64,000 nucleotides of DNA. Source: Symbioplanes lichenis. GTDB lineage: Bacteria > Actinomycetota > Actinomycetes > Mycobacteriales > Micromonosporaceae. Location of the stretch: positions 434,001 to 498,000 of the forward strand of contig NZ_JAUZQD010000001.1 of assembly GCF_030709675.1 (NCBI RefSeq), read 5' to 3'. The notes beneath the pieces are model-generated. The model saw only the letters and a list, made by a program, of their open reading frames with translations. It had not been told where the DNA came from and searched no databases. The translations under genes and the position numbers were made by a program. Below are positions 25,284-33,579 of this stretch, piece after piece; the stretch's first letter is position 1; each line of letters opens with the position of its first letter.

Positions 25284-26600
25284 GTGACCGACGAAGCACC
25301 CCTGACCCGTCGGGACGCGCCGGACCACGCCCACGACGGACCGCACGACGTGCCGCCCGACCCGACGTCTGGCGGTTCCGAGCCTGCCCGCACCTCTGTC
25401 CCGCTGACCGCGCCCCGCGAGGGCACGCCGCGTCCCGTGGAGACGGCCGCCGAGCTCGCCGAGGTCGTCGCGCGCATGGCCGCCGGCTCCGGCCCGGTCG
25501 CCGTCGACGCCGAGCGCGCGTCCGGCTACCGCTACACGCAGCGGGCCTATCTCGTGCAGCTGCGCCGCCAGGGCGCCGGCACGGTCCTGGTGGACCCCGT
25601 CCCCCTGGACGATCTGCGGACCCTCGACGCCGCGCTTGCCGACACCGAATGGGTCCTGCATGCTGCGAGCCAGGACCTCGCGTGCCTGGCCGAGGTGGGC
25701 ATGAAGCCGCGGCGGCTGTTCGACACCGAGCTGGCCGCGCGGCTCGCCGGCTTCGAGCGGGTCGGGCTGGCCGCGCTCACCGAGCAGCTGCTGGGCTATT
25801 CGCTGGAGAAGCACCACTCGGCGGCGGACTGGTCCACCCGGCCGTTGCCCGAGTCGTGGCTGACCTATGCCGCCCTCGACGTCGAGCTGCTCACCGACCT
25901 GCGCGACCTGCTCGCGGCCGAGCTCGAGCGCCAGGGCAAGGCGGAGTGGGCGGCCGAGGAGTTCGCCGCGCTGGTGGCGAGCGCCGACCGGCCCCCGCGC
26001 ACCCGGCCCGACCCGTGGCGGCGCACCTCCGGAATACACAAGGTACGCGGCGCCCGGGCCCAGTCCCGGGTGCGCGCGCTCTGGTACGCCCGGGACGGTG
26101 TCGCCGCGCGCCGCGACTCGGCCCCGGGTCGCGTACTCCCGGACTCGGCGATCGTCGCCGCGGCCGAGCTGGACCCGAAGGACGAGCGCACCCTGCTCGG
26201 CCTGCCCGGTTTCGGCGGCCGCTCGGTCCGCCGCCTGGCCCGGGTCTGGCTGGACGCCCTCGACAGCGCCCGTGCGCTCGCCGACGACGAGCTGCCCGTC
26301 AACCAGCCGGTCGAGGGGCCGCCCCCGCCGCACCGCTGGGCCGAGCGGGACCCCATCGCGGCCGCCCGCCTGCAGCGCTGCCGGCAGGTTGTGATCGCCA
26401 CGGCCGAGGCCCACACGCTGCCGCCGGAAAATCTGATCAGTCCGGACTTCATTCGCAGGCTGGCCTGGGCGCCGCCGGAGGACGTCACCGCGCAGACGGT
26501 CGGCGACACGCTCCGGGGCTTCGGTGCCCGCAACTGGCAGGTCGGGCTCATCGCCGCCGGCGTGGCCGCGGTCCTGCCGGACGCACCGGCCGCGCAGTGA
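25284..26600 (+). CDS. rnd: Ribonuclease D-like 3'-5' exonuclease with HRDC domain
   Basis: The product has 438 aa. After a 60-residue disordered N-terminus comes the DEDD exonuclease core: VAVDAERASGYRY (D-x-E), HAASQDLACL, and the fifth motif in LTYAALDVELL. An HRDC domain and an actinobacterial C-terminal extension follow. It trims RNA 3' ends, including tRNA precursors in studied relatives. GTG 25284 is supported by the leaderless box. Confidence 0.9.
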   Translation: MTDEAPLTRRDAPDHAHDGPHDVPPDPTSGGSEPARTSVPLTAPREGTPRPVETAAELAEVVARMAAGSGPVAVDAERASGYRYTQRAYLVQLRRQGAGTVLVDPVPLDDLRTLDAALADTEWVLHAASQDLACLAEVGMKPRRLFDTELAARLAGFERVGLAALTEQLLGYSLEKHHSAADWSTRPLPESWLTYAALDVELLTDLRDLLAAELERQGKAEWAAEEFAALVASADRPPRTRPDPWRRTSGIHKVRGARAQSRVRALWYARDGVAARRDSAPGRVLPDSAIVAAAELDPKDERTLLGLPGFGGRSVRRLARVWLDALDSARALADDELPVNQPVEGPPPPHRWAERDPIAAARLQRCRQVVIATAEAHTLPPENLISPDFIRRLAWAPPEDVTAQTVGDTLRGFGARNWQVGLIAAGVAAVLPDAPAAQ

Positions 26601-26614
26601 CTGGCGCCCCTTGT

Positions 26615-26628
26615 TTACTCGTGAGTAA
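26615..26628 (+). promoter_or_regulatory. Perfect 14-bp palindrome upstream of fadA (candidate operator)
   Basis: TTACTCGTGAGTAA is a perfect palindrome 37 bases before the fadA start, in an otherwise GC-rich gap. Its size and position fit a TetR-family operator overlapping the promoter of the fatty-acid oxidation operon. The regulator gene is not in the window. Confidence 0.6.
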
Positions 26629-26665
26629 CATAGGGGGGTCGTAGGAGACTGCAAGGAGGCTCGTT

Positions 26666-27862
26666 GTGCCCCGAGTAAGTCGCGAGGTCGTCTTCGTCGA
26701 CGGCGTCCGCACCCCGTTCGGCAAGGCCGGCGGCATGTACGCCGAGACCCGCGCCGACGATCTGGTGATCCGGTGCATCCGGGAGCTGATGCGCCGCAAC
26801 CCGCAGCTCCCGCCCGAGAAGGTCGACGAGGTCGCCATCGCGGCCACTACGCAGACCGGTGACCAGGGCCTGACCATCGGGCGCACCGCCGCGCTGCTCG
26901 CCGGCCTGCCCAAGTCCGTGCCCGGTTACGCCATCGACCGCATGTGCGCCGGCGCCATGACCGCGGTGACCAACGTCGCCGGGGGCATCGCGATGGGGGC
27001 GTACGACATCGCCATCGCCGGCGGCGTCGAGCACATGGGCCACCACCCCATGGGCGAGGGCGTCGACCCCAACCCGCGCATCCTGGCCGAGAAGCTGGTC
27101 GATCCGTCGGCGCTCGTCATGGGCAGCACGGCGGAAAACCTGCACGACCGGCTGCCGGGCATCACCAAGGAGCGCTCCGACGCGTACGGGCTGGCGTCGC
27201 AGGAGAAGACGGCCAAGGCGTACGCGAACGGGAAGTTCCAGCCCGACCTGGTGCCCGTCGCGATCCGCAGCACCGAGCAGGGCTGGGGGCTGGCCACGGT
27301 CGACGAGGCGCCCCGCGAGACGTCGATGGAGAAGCTCGCCACGCTCAAGACCCCGTTCCGCCCGCACGGCAAGGTGACGGCGGGCAACGCGGCCGGCCTC
27401 AACGACGGCGCCACCGCGGCGCTGCTGGCCGACGAGGAGACGGCTCGCGAGCTGGGCCTGCCCGTGGCGATGCGGCTGGTGTCGTACGGCTTCGTGGGGG
27501 TCGAACCGGAGATCATGGGTTACGGCCCGATCCCGTCGACCGAGAAGGCCCTGCGCCTGGCCGGGCTGACCATCGGGGACATCGGCCTGTTCGAGCTGAA
27601 CGAGGCGTTCGCCGTCCAGGTCCTCGCCTTCCTCGACCACTTCGGCATCGCCGACGACGACCCCCGGGTCAACCCGTGGGGCGGCGCCATCGCCATGGGC
27701 CACCCCCTCGCCTCCTCCGGCGTCCGGCTGATGACCCAGCTGGCCCGCCACTTCGAGGAGCACCCCGAGGTCCGCTACGGCCTCACCGCCATGTGCATCG
27801 GCATCGGCATGGGCGGCACCGTGATCTGGGAGAACCCGCACTTCGAGGGAGCCGACAAGTGA
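26666..27862 (+). CDS. fadA: Acetyl-CoA C-acyltransferase (beta-ketothiolase)
   Basis: The product has 398 aa; GTG 26666 follows AAGGAGG. The nucleophile C94 in DRMCAGAM, GHPLASSG and the C-terminal MCIGIGMGG are all present. It performs the thiolytic last step of fatty-acid beta-oxidation. The stop overlaps fadB (GTGA), so the two enzymes are co-translated and probably form one complex. Confidence 0.95.
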   Translation: MPRVSREVVFVDGVRTPFGKAGGMYAETRADDLVIRCIRELMRRNPQLPPEKVDEVAIAATTQTGDQGLTIGRTAALLAGLPKSVPGYAIDRMCAGAMTAVTNVAGGIAMGAYDIAIAGGVEHMGHHPMGEGVDPNPRILAEKLVDPSALVMGSTAENLHDRLPGITKERSDAYGLASQEKTAKAYANGKFQPDLVPVAIRSTEQGWGLATVDEAPRETSMEKLATLKTPFRPHGKVTAGNAAGLNDGATAALLADEETARELGLPVAMRLVSYGFVGVEPEIMGYGPIPSTEKALRLAGLTIGDIGLFELNEAFAVQVLAFLDHFGIADDDPRVNPWGGAIAMGHPLASSGVRLMTQLARHFEEHPEVRYGLTAMCIGIGMGGTVIWENPHFEGADK

Positions 27863-29925
27863 CATTGCCCGACTACCCCAACGAGGTTGTCACCCACGCC
27901 CTCGTCCGCGAAGTTCGGGTGCCCGGCCTGGACAAGCCCGCCGCGCTGATCACCCTCGACAACGGCTTCGACCACAAGAAGCCGAACAGTTTCGGGCCGG
28001 CCGGGCTGCGGTCGCTCGACGAGGCGATCACGAAGGCCACTGCGGCGGAGCCGGCGTTCATCGCGATCACGGGGAAGCCGTACATCTTCTGTGTCGGCGC
28101 GGACATCACCGGCATGCCGTTCATCACCGATCGCGATCAGGCAGTGGCCTTGGGCGAGCTGGGCCACCGAGTGTTCGCGCGCCTCCGCAGCTCGACAATT
28201 CCGACCTTCGCCTTCATCAACGGCGTGGCGCTCGGCGGCGGGCTCGAGGTGTCGCTGCACTGCCACTACCGCACGGTGTCCGGCGGCGCGGGCGCGCTCG
28301 GCCTGCCCGAGGTCGCGATCGGCCTGGTCCCCGGCTGGGGCGGCAGCCAGCTGCTCCCCAACCTCATCGGTGTCCCCGGCGCGGCGCAGGTCATCCTGCA
28401 GAACCCGCTCACCCAGAAGACCCTCAAGCCGAAGCAGGCCCGCGAGTTCGGCCTGGCCGACGCGCTGTTCGAGCCGGCCGACTTCCTGGAGAGCTCGCTC
28501 GCCTGGGCCGCCGGCGTCGTCAAGGGCGACGTCGCGGTCGAGCGGCCCGAGGTCGACAAGGACATGTGGGAGGGCGTGCTGTTCTTCGCCAAGCAGCAGC
28601 TCGACGAGCGGCTGCACGGCGCTGTCCCCTCGGCCAACAAGGCCCTCGAGCTGCTCGCCCTGGCCAAGGACGCCTCGTTCGAGGACGGGACGGCGGCCGA
28701 GACCGAGGCCCTCGCCGACCTGATCATGGGTGACGAGTCCCGCGCCAGCCTGTACGCGTTCGACCTCGTCCAGCGGCGCGCCAAGCGTCCCGTCGGCGTG
28801 CCGGACAAGTCCCTGGCCCGCAAGGTGACCAAGGTCGGGATCGTCGGCGCGGGGCTCATGGCCTCCCAGCTGGCGCTGCTCTTCGCCCGGCGCCTGCAGG
28901 TGCCGGTCGTGCTGACCGACATCGATCAGGCCCGGGTCGACCAGGGCGTCGATTACGTACGCGGCCAGATCGACAAACTGGTCGGCAAGGGCCGGCTCGA
29001 CGAGGGCACCGCAGCCAAGCTCCGGGGCCTGGTCAGCGGCTCGGTCGACAAGGCCGTCTTCGCCGACGCCGACTTCGTCATCGAGGCCGTCTTCGAGAAC
29101 CTCGACCTCAAGAAGCAGATCTGGGCCGAGGTCGAGAAGATCGTGGGCCCCGAGACGATCCTCGCCACGAACACGTCCTCGCTGTCGGTGACCGAGATGG
29201 CGGCCGACCTCGAGCACCCCGAGCGGGTCGTCGGCTTCCACTTCTTCAACCCGGTCGCCGTGCTCCCGCTGCTGGAGATCGTCAAGGGCGGCCGCACCGA
29301 CGACGCCACGCTGGCCACGGCGTTCGCGGTCGGCAAGGAGCTGCGCAAGTCGTGCGTGCTGGTCAAGGACGCCCCGGCGTTCGTGGTCAACCGCCTGCTC
29401 ACCCGCTTCACCAGCGAGGTGTTCAGCGCGATCGACGCCGGCACCCCGCTCGAGGTCGTGGACACCGCGCTCGACCCGCTGGGCCTGCCGATGCGCCCGA
29501 TCGCGCTGCTCCAGCTGGTCGGCCCGGCCGTCGCGGCGCACGTCGGCGAGACCCTGCACGGGGCCTTCCCCGACCGCTTCGCCCTCTCGCCCAACCTGGC
29601 GAAGATCGTCGAGGCGGGGAAGCCGCTCATGGTCGACGACGAGATCAACCCCGAGGTGGTCGCGCTGGTCGAGGCCGGCTCCGCGCCGTTGACAGCCGAC
29701 CAGGTACGCGAGAAGGCGCTCGACGCGCTCGCCCAGGAGATCCGCCTGATGCTGGACGAGGGCGTGGTGGCCGAGGTGCAGGACATCGACCTGTGCATGA
29801 TCCTCGGCGCCGGCTGGCCGTTGCACCTCGGCGGCGTGTCCCCGTACCTGGACCGCAGTGGCACCTCCGAGCGCGTCACCGGCAAGCGCTTCCTGCCGCG
29901 GGGTGTGGCCGGCCTCCCGGTCTGA
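27859..29925 (+). CDS. fadB: Multifunctional enoyl-CoA hydratase/3-hydroxyacyl-CoA dehydrogenase
   Basis: The product has 688 aa. The N-terminal crotonase domain (about 15-240) has FCVGADI and INGVALGGGLEVSLHC. A linker precedes the NAD-binding 3-hydroxyacyl-CoA dehydrogenase part, which has VGIVGAGLMASQLA, ATNTSSLSV and GFHFFNPV. Two C-terminal helical domains follow. The length suits the alpha subunit of a bacterial trifunctional enzyme, with FadA as the beta subunit. The start is GTG 27859. Confidence 0.95.
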   Translation: MTLPDYPNEVVTHALVREVRVPGLDKPAALITLDNGFDHKKPNSFGPAGLRSLDEAITKATAAEPAFIAITGKPYIFCVGADITGMPFITDRDQAVALGELGHRVFARLRSSTIPTFAFINGVALGGGLEVSLHCHYRTVSGGAGALGLPEVAIGLVPGWGGSQLLPNLIGVPGAAQVILQNPLTQKTLKPKQAREFGLADALFEPADFLESSLAWAAGVVKGDVAVERPEVDKDMWEGVLFFAKQQLDERLHGAVPSANKALELLALAKDASFEDGTAAETEALADLIMGDESRASLYAFDLVQRRAKRPVGVPDKSLARKVTKVGIVGAGLMASQLALLFARRLQVPVVLTDIDQARVDQGVDYVRGQIDKLVGKGRLDEGTAAKLRGLVSGSVDKAVFADADFVIEAVFENLDLKKQIWAEVEKIVGPETILATNTSSLSVTEMAADLEHPERVVGFHFFNPVAVLPLLEIVKGGRTDDATLATAFAVGKELRKSCVLVKDAPAFVVNRLLTRFTSEVFSAIDAGTPLEVVDTALDPLGLPMRPIALLQLVGPAVAAHVGETLHGAFPDRFALSPNLAKIVEAGKPLMVDDEINPEVVALVEAGSAPLTADQVREKALDALAQEIRLMLDEGVVAEVQDIDLCMILGAGWPLHLGGVSPYLDRSGTSERVTGKRFLPRGVAGLPV

Positions 29926-29931
29926 TGTTTT

Positions 29932-29964
29932 GCGGGGGCGTCACTTCTCAAGTGGCGCCCCCGC
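29932..29964 (+). terminator. Hairpin terminator of fadAB
   Basis: GCGGGGGCGTCACTT pairs with AAGTGGCGCCCCCGC (15 bp, one mismatch) around a CTC loop directly after fadB. There is no U tract, which is common in actinobacteria. Confidence 0.75.
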
Positions 29965-29982
29965 CGTCCGATCTGACTGATC

Positions 29983-30726
29983 GTGACGACGCCTGACTCC
30001 CCACCGCCCCGGTTCCGGGGCCGCCGGCGTCGTCCCGTCTCCCGCCTGCCGCTCATCGCGGTCATCGCCGTGCTCGTTCTCGGCCTCGGCGTCTCCGTCT
30101 TCCTCCTCGGCCGCGGGAACGCCACGTCGCCCTCCGCCGCGCCCCCGGCCACCCCGTCCGTGGCCCCGCCCGCCGCCGGCGACAACGTGATCAACGCCGA
30201 CGGCCGAGTGACCAAGGACTCGCCCGTCAAGGCCGGCACCACGAGCAAGGGCGCCGCCACCAAGACAGGCACCACAGTCGCCCTCCCCGCCAAGCTCGGC
30301 GACCGCCCCCTGCTCACCGACCCCGACTACGTCGGCCTCGGCGCCGGCCTCGACATCAAACTCGACGGCGTCCCCGCAGGCGCGGCCACCGTCGGCGGCG
30401 TCTACGGCGAACCCACCGCCGGCGACGTCGTCCTCGTCGCCGCGGCCGCCACCGACCTGGCCACCCCGGCCGCCACCCTGAACACCGCCTTCATCAACGC
30501 CGCGGTGGGCGGCCTCCCCCTCACCGGCGTGGCCGACGTGGCCCCGGGCACCCTGGGCGGCTCCGCCAAGTGCGGCAAGGCCGAAGCCGGCGGCGCCAAC
30601 CTGGTCATGTGCGGCTGGGCCGACGCGAGCAGCACGGGCCGCATCATCTGGTACTTCACGTCGCTCAAGACCGCGCAGGCCGAGTTCCCCAAGCTCCGCG
30701 CCCAGATCGAGAAGCAGTCAAACTGA
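29983..30726 (+). CDS. Membrane-anchored extracytoplasmic hypothetical protein
   Basis: The product has 247 aa. A basic cytosolic start (FRGRRRRP) precedes one TM helix (about 22-43), a Pro/Ala/Thr-rich linker and an outer domain with two Cys (AKCGKAE, VMCGWAD) that may form a disulphide. The domain is beta-rich and ends in a helix. No family is recognised. GTG 29983 starts it without a clear ribosome site. Confidence 0.75.
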   Translation: MTTPDSPPPRFRGRRRRPVSRLPLIAVIAVLVLGLGVSVFLLGRGNATSPSAAPPATPSVAPPAAGDNVINADGRVTKDSPVKAGTTSKGAATKTGTTVALPAKLGDRPLLTDPDYVGLGAGLDIKLDGVPAGAATVGGVYGEPTAGDVVLVAAAATDLATPAATLNTAFINAAVGGLPLTGVADVAPGTLGGSAKCGKAEAGGANLVMCGWADASSTGRIIWYFTSLKTAQAEFPKLRAQIEKQSN

Positions 30727-30876
30727 CACGCCGTATCGCGTGATCACGTCTGTGTTCCGAGTAAGGCACGAACCCGTCGCGGTTCTCCCGGGGGCACGCT
30801 CGTCGATGCCGTACCGCAACATCCGGCAGCCAGGATGATCGGCCGAGTCATTTCCGGTCTGCCGAAGGAGCGTACG

Positions 30877-31587
30877 GTGATCCTCCCGCGTCTACGCCGC
30901 GTCCGCTGGGCCGTGCGCGCCACGCTCGTCCTGGGAGTCGCGGCGTCCGTGATGGCCAACATCCTGCACGCCCTGGACAACCCGATCAGTCAGGCCATCG
31001 CCGCCTGGCCGCCGCTCGCGCTGCTGCTCACGGTCGAGCTGATCTCCCGCGTGCCGGTGCACCGCCGCTCGCTGGCGGTCGCGCGCTTCGCCGCCACGGC
31101 CACCATCGCGGGCATCGCCGCGTGGGTGTCTTACTGGCACATGGTCGGCGTGGCCGCCCGCTACGGCGAGACGGGAGCGTCGCCCTACCTGCTGCCGCTG
31201 TCGGTCGACGGCCTGATCGTGGTGGCCAGCATCTGCCTGGTCGAGCTGGGCGGCCGCATCGCCACCCTCGAACGCGCCGACGTCACCCCCGCGCCCGTCA
31301 CCGAGGCGCCGGCGGACAAGCCGGCCAAGGCGCCGAGCGAGGCGCCGATCGCGCTCACCGCGGTGCACAGTGTCGTCCGCCCCGCGCCGCGGACCAAGCA
31401 ACGCCCGGCGGCGGCGAAGACGCAGCGCACACCCGCCGAGACGGTAGCCGCGGCGAAGAAGATCCGGGCCGCGCGGCCGAAGATGACCGAGGCGCAACTC
31501 GCGAAGGAACTCGGCATCAGCGCCACCCGCTGGCGCCAGATCCGCCGCGACGCCCAGGCCGCCGCCGACCTGACCCTGGCTGCCTAA
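30877..31587 (+). CDS. DUF2637 protein with C-terminal HTH-like segment
   Basis: The product has 236 aa; GTG 30877 is preceded by GAAGGAG at 6 bases. Four TM helices (about 12-130) include the DUF2637 core (ALLLTVELISRVP, SYWHMVGVAARYGE, LLPLSVDGLIVVAS). An Ala/Pro/Lys-rich linker leads to MTEAQLAKELGISATRWRQIRRDA, which looks like an HTH. DUF2637 proteins are common on actinobacterial plasmids and integrative elements near transfer or replication genes. No other element gene is nearby. Its stop interlocks with the kinase stop. Confidence 0.82.
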   Translation: MILPRLRRVRWAVRATLVLGVAASVMANILHALDNPISQAIAAWPPLALLLTVELISRVPVHRRSLAVARFAATATIAGIAAWVSYWHMVGVAARYGETGASPYLLPLSVDGLIVVASICLVELGGRIATLERADVTPAPVTEAPADKPAKAPSEAPIALTAVHSVVRPAPRTKQRPAAAKTQRTPAETVAAAKKIRAARPKMTEAQLAKELGISATRWRQIRRDAQAAADLTLAA

Positions 31588-32804
31588 GCGGCCGCGTTCT
31601 TGACGCGCGGAACGGTGGCCGACCCCGCCGCGACCGGCGTGGTGTCGGCGCCCGGCAGACTCACGGTCACTTCCAGCCCGCCGCCCTGCTGCGCCACGGC
31701 CGACACCGTTCCGCCGTGCGCGTCGCACACCGCCCGGACGATCGACAGCCCCAGCCCCGACCCCCGGGACCCGGTCCGCTCCCACCCGCCCCGGCGGAAC
31801 GGCTCGAACAGCCCCGGCACGTCCTTCGGCTCGACCTCGTAACCGGTGTTCCCGACCACGAGCCGCGCCTGGCCGTCGACGGTCGACGTGCGGAGCCAGA
31901 GCTTGCCCATCAGGTGGTTGTAGCGGATGGCGTTCTCGATGAGGTTGCCCGCGAGCCGGTCGAGCAGGCTGGGGTCCCCGACGACATGGGCGGGCTGCAG
32001 GTCCGTGGTCACGTCCAGTTTCAGCCGCTCGGCCTCCAGTTTGACCGCCGACAACGCGTTGTAGACGCTGGTGGACAGGTCGGCGGGCACCTTGCGGACC
32101 AGCCGGCGCCCCGACTGGGCCTCGCTGCGGGCCAGCACGAGCAGCGCGTCCACCAGGCCGTTGGCCCGCTCGGAGGCATTGCGGACGACCTTGGCCATGC
32201 GGCGATACTCGGCGACGTCGGCCTCGTCGTCGCTCAGGGTGACGTCGATCTCGGTGCGCATGACGGCCAGTGGGGTGCGCAGCTCGTGGGAGGCGTTGGC
32301 GACGAAGCGCTTCTGCGACTCGAAGGCGCCCGCCAGCCGGTCGAGCATGGCGTCGAAGGTGCGGGCCAGCTCGGCCACCTCGTCGTCGGCGCCGGCATAG
32401 CGGATGCGCTCGTCGAGGGTCTCCTCGCCGAGGCGGCGGGCGGTGGCGGTGACGTGGTGCAGCGGGCGCAGGGCGCGGCCGGCCACGGCGTAGGCGCCCG
32501 CGATGCCGATGATGCCGATCGCGACCAGGGCGATCAGGCCCTTGATGAGCAGCTCCTGGGAGGCGCTCTCGACCAGCTGGGTCTGCCACACCCGGGCGTC
32601 GAGCTGGGTGCCGTCGGCCAGCAGCACCTGGGAGCCGGCGCGGAGCTCGTCGGTCGGGCTGAGCGCGTCGCCGACCAGGAGCCAGGCCAGCAGCACCAGG
32701 ATGGCCCCGGCCCCGATGAGCAGGATGCCGTTGAGCAGGGTCAGGCGCAGCCGCAGAGTGGGCCGCAGCCGGAGCCGCTCGCGCTTGGAGGCGTAGACAG
32801 TCAT
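31584..32804 (-). CDS. Sensor histidine kinase
   Basis: The product has 406 aa. TM1 (about 22-45), a short outer loop of about 40 residues, TM2 (about 86-108) and HAMP are followed by HisKA with H173 in ASHELRTPLA. The ATPase domain has NLIENAIRYN and GSGLGLSIV; the usual D-x-G of the G1 box reads NTG. Its ATG overlaps the stop of the response regulator. The small sensor loop suggests that an accessory protein may feed the signal. Confidence 0.92.
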   Translation of the reverse strand: MTVYASKRERLRLRPTLRLRLTLLNGILLIGAGAILVLLAWLLVGDALSPTDELRAGSQVLLADGTQLDARVWQTQLVESASQELLIKGLIALVAIGIIGIAGAYAVAGRALRPLHHVTATARRLGEETLDERIRYAGADDEVAELARTFDAMLDRLAGAFESQKRFVANASHELRTPLAVMRTEIDVTLSDDEADVAEYRRMAKVVRNASERANGLVDALLVLARSEAQSGRRLVRKVPADLSTSVYNALSAVKLEAERLKLDVTTDLQPAHVVGDPSLLDRLAGNLIENAIRYNHLMGKLWLRTSTVDGQARLVVGNTGYEVEPKDVPGLFEPFRRGGWERTGSRGSGLGLSIVRAVCDAHGGTVSAVAQQGGGLEVTVSLPGADTTPVAAGSATVPRVKNAAA

Positions 32805-33487
32805 GCGCCCGGCGTCTCTACGACGGGTTCGGGCACGCGGTATCCGGCACCCACCACGGTCTCGATGAGCGGCGGGTCGCCGACCTTCTTGCGCAGCGTC
32901 ATCATCGTCACCCGGACGGTCGTCGTGAACGGGTCGGTGTTGGCGTCCCAGACCTTCTCCAGCAGCTCCTCGCTGGAGACCACCCCGCCCCGGGCCGCGA
33001 GCAGCTCACGCAGGACGCCGAACTCCTTGTTCGTCAGGTCGACGGTGGCGCCGGCCCGGGTCACCACCCGGCGGGTCGGGTCGAGCGTGAGGTTGCCCAC
33101 CGTCAGCACCGGCGGCACCTTGCGGGGCGAGCGCCGGCCCAGCGCCTGCACCCGGGCCACCAGCTCCTCGAAGGCGAAGGGCTTGGGCAGGTAGTCGTCC
33201 GCCCCGAGCTCGAGCCCCTCGACCCGGTCGGCGACGGCGGCGCTGGCCGTGAGCATCAGCACCCGGGCCAGGTTGTCCTCCGAGGCGGCCAGCGCGGCGC
33301 AGATCTCGTCGCCGTGCATGCCCGGCAGGTCCCGGTCGAGCACGACGACGTCGTAGTCGGTGACATAGGCCATCTCGTGGCCGCTCAGGCCGTCGTACGC
33401 CGTGTCGACCGCGAATCCCTTGCGGCGCAACCCCCGCGCGATCGCATCGCACATGTTGCGCTCGTCTTCCACCACCAGCACGCGCAC
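32801..33487 (-). CDS. OmpR/PhoB-type response regulator
   Basis: The product has 228 aa from GTG 33487, with GGAGGGA 7 bases upstream. Receiver domain: acidic E7/D8, phospho-acceptor D51 in VVVLDRDLPG, and K in YLPKPF. The winged-helix DNA-binding domain carries LTNKEFGVLREL and TVRVTMMTLRKKVGDP. It is translationally coupled to the kinase. A TAGCCT -10-like box sits in the 92-base gap upstream, so it may have its own promoter. Confidence 0.93.
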   Translation of the reverse strand: MRVLVVEDERNMCDAIARGLRRKGFAVDTAYDGLSGHEMAYVTDYDVVVLDRDLPGMHGDEICAALAASEDNLARVLMLTASAAVADRVEGLELGADDYLPKPFAFEELVARVQALGRRSPRKVPPVLTVGNLTLDPTRRVVTRAGATVDLTNKEFGVLRELLAARGGVVSSEELLEKVWDANTDPFTTTVRVTMMTLRKKVGDPPLIETVVGAGYRVPEPVVETPGA

Positions 33488-33579
33488 CCGCGGGTCCCTC
33501 CGAAGCTTCCTGGCCCGCGCCCAGCTTTCCCGCCGGCGCGTGAAGAGGCCGTGAGTGCAGGCTACCGCCAGGTCACAAT

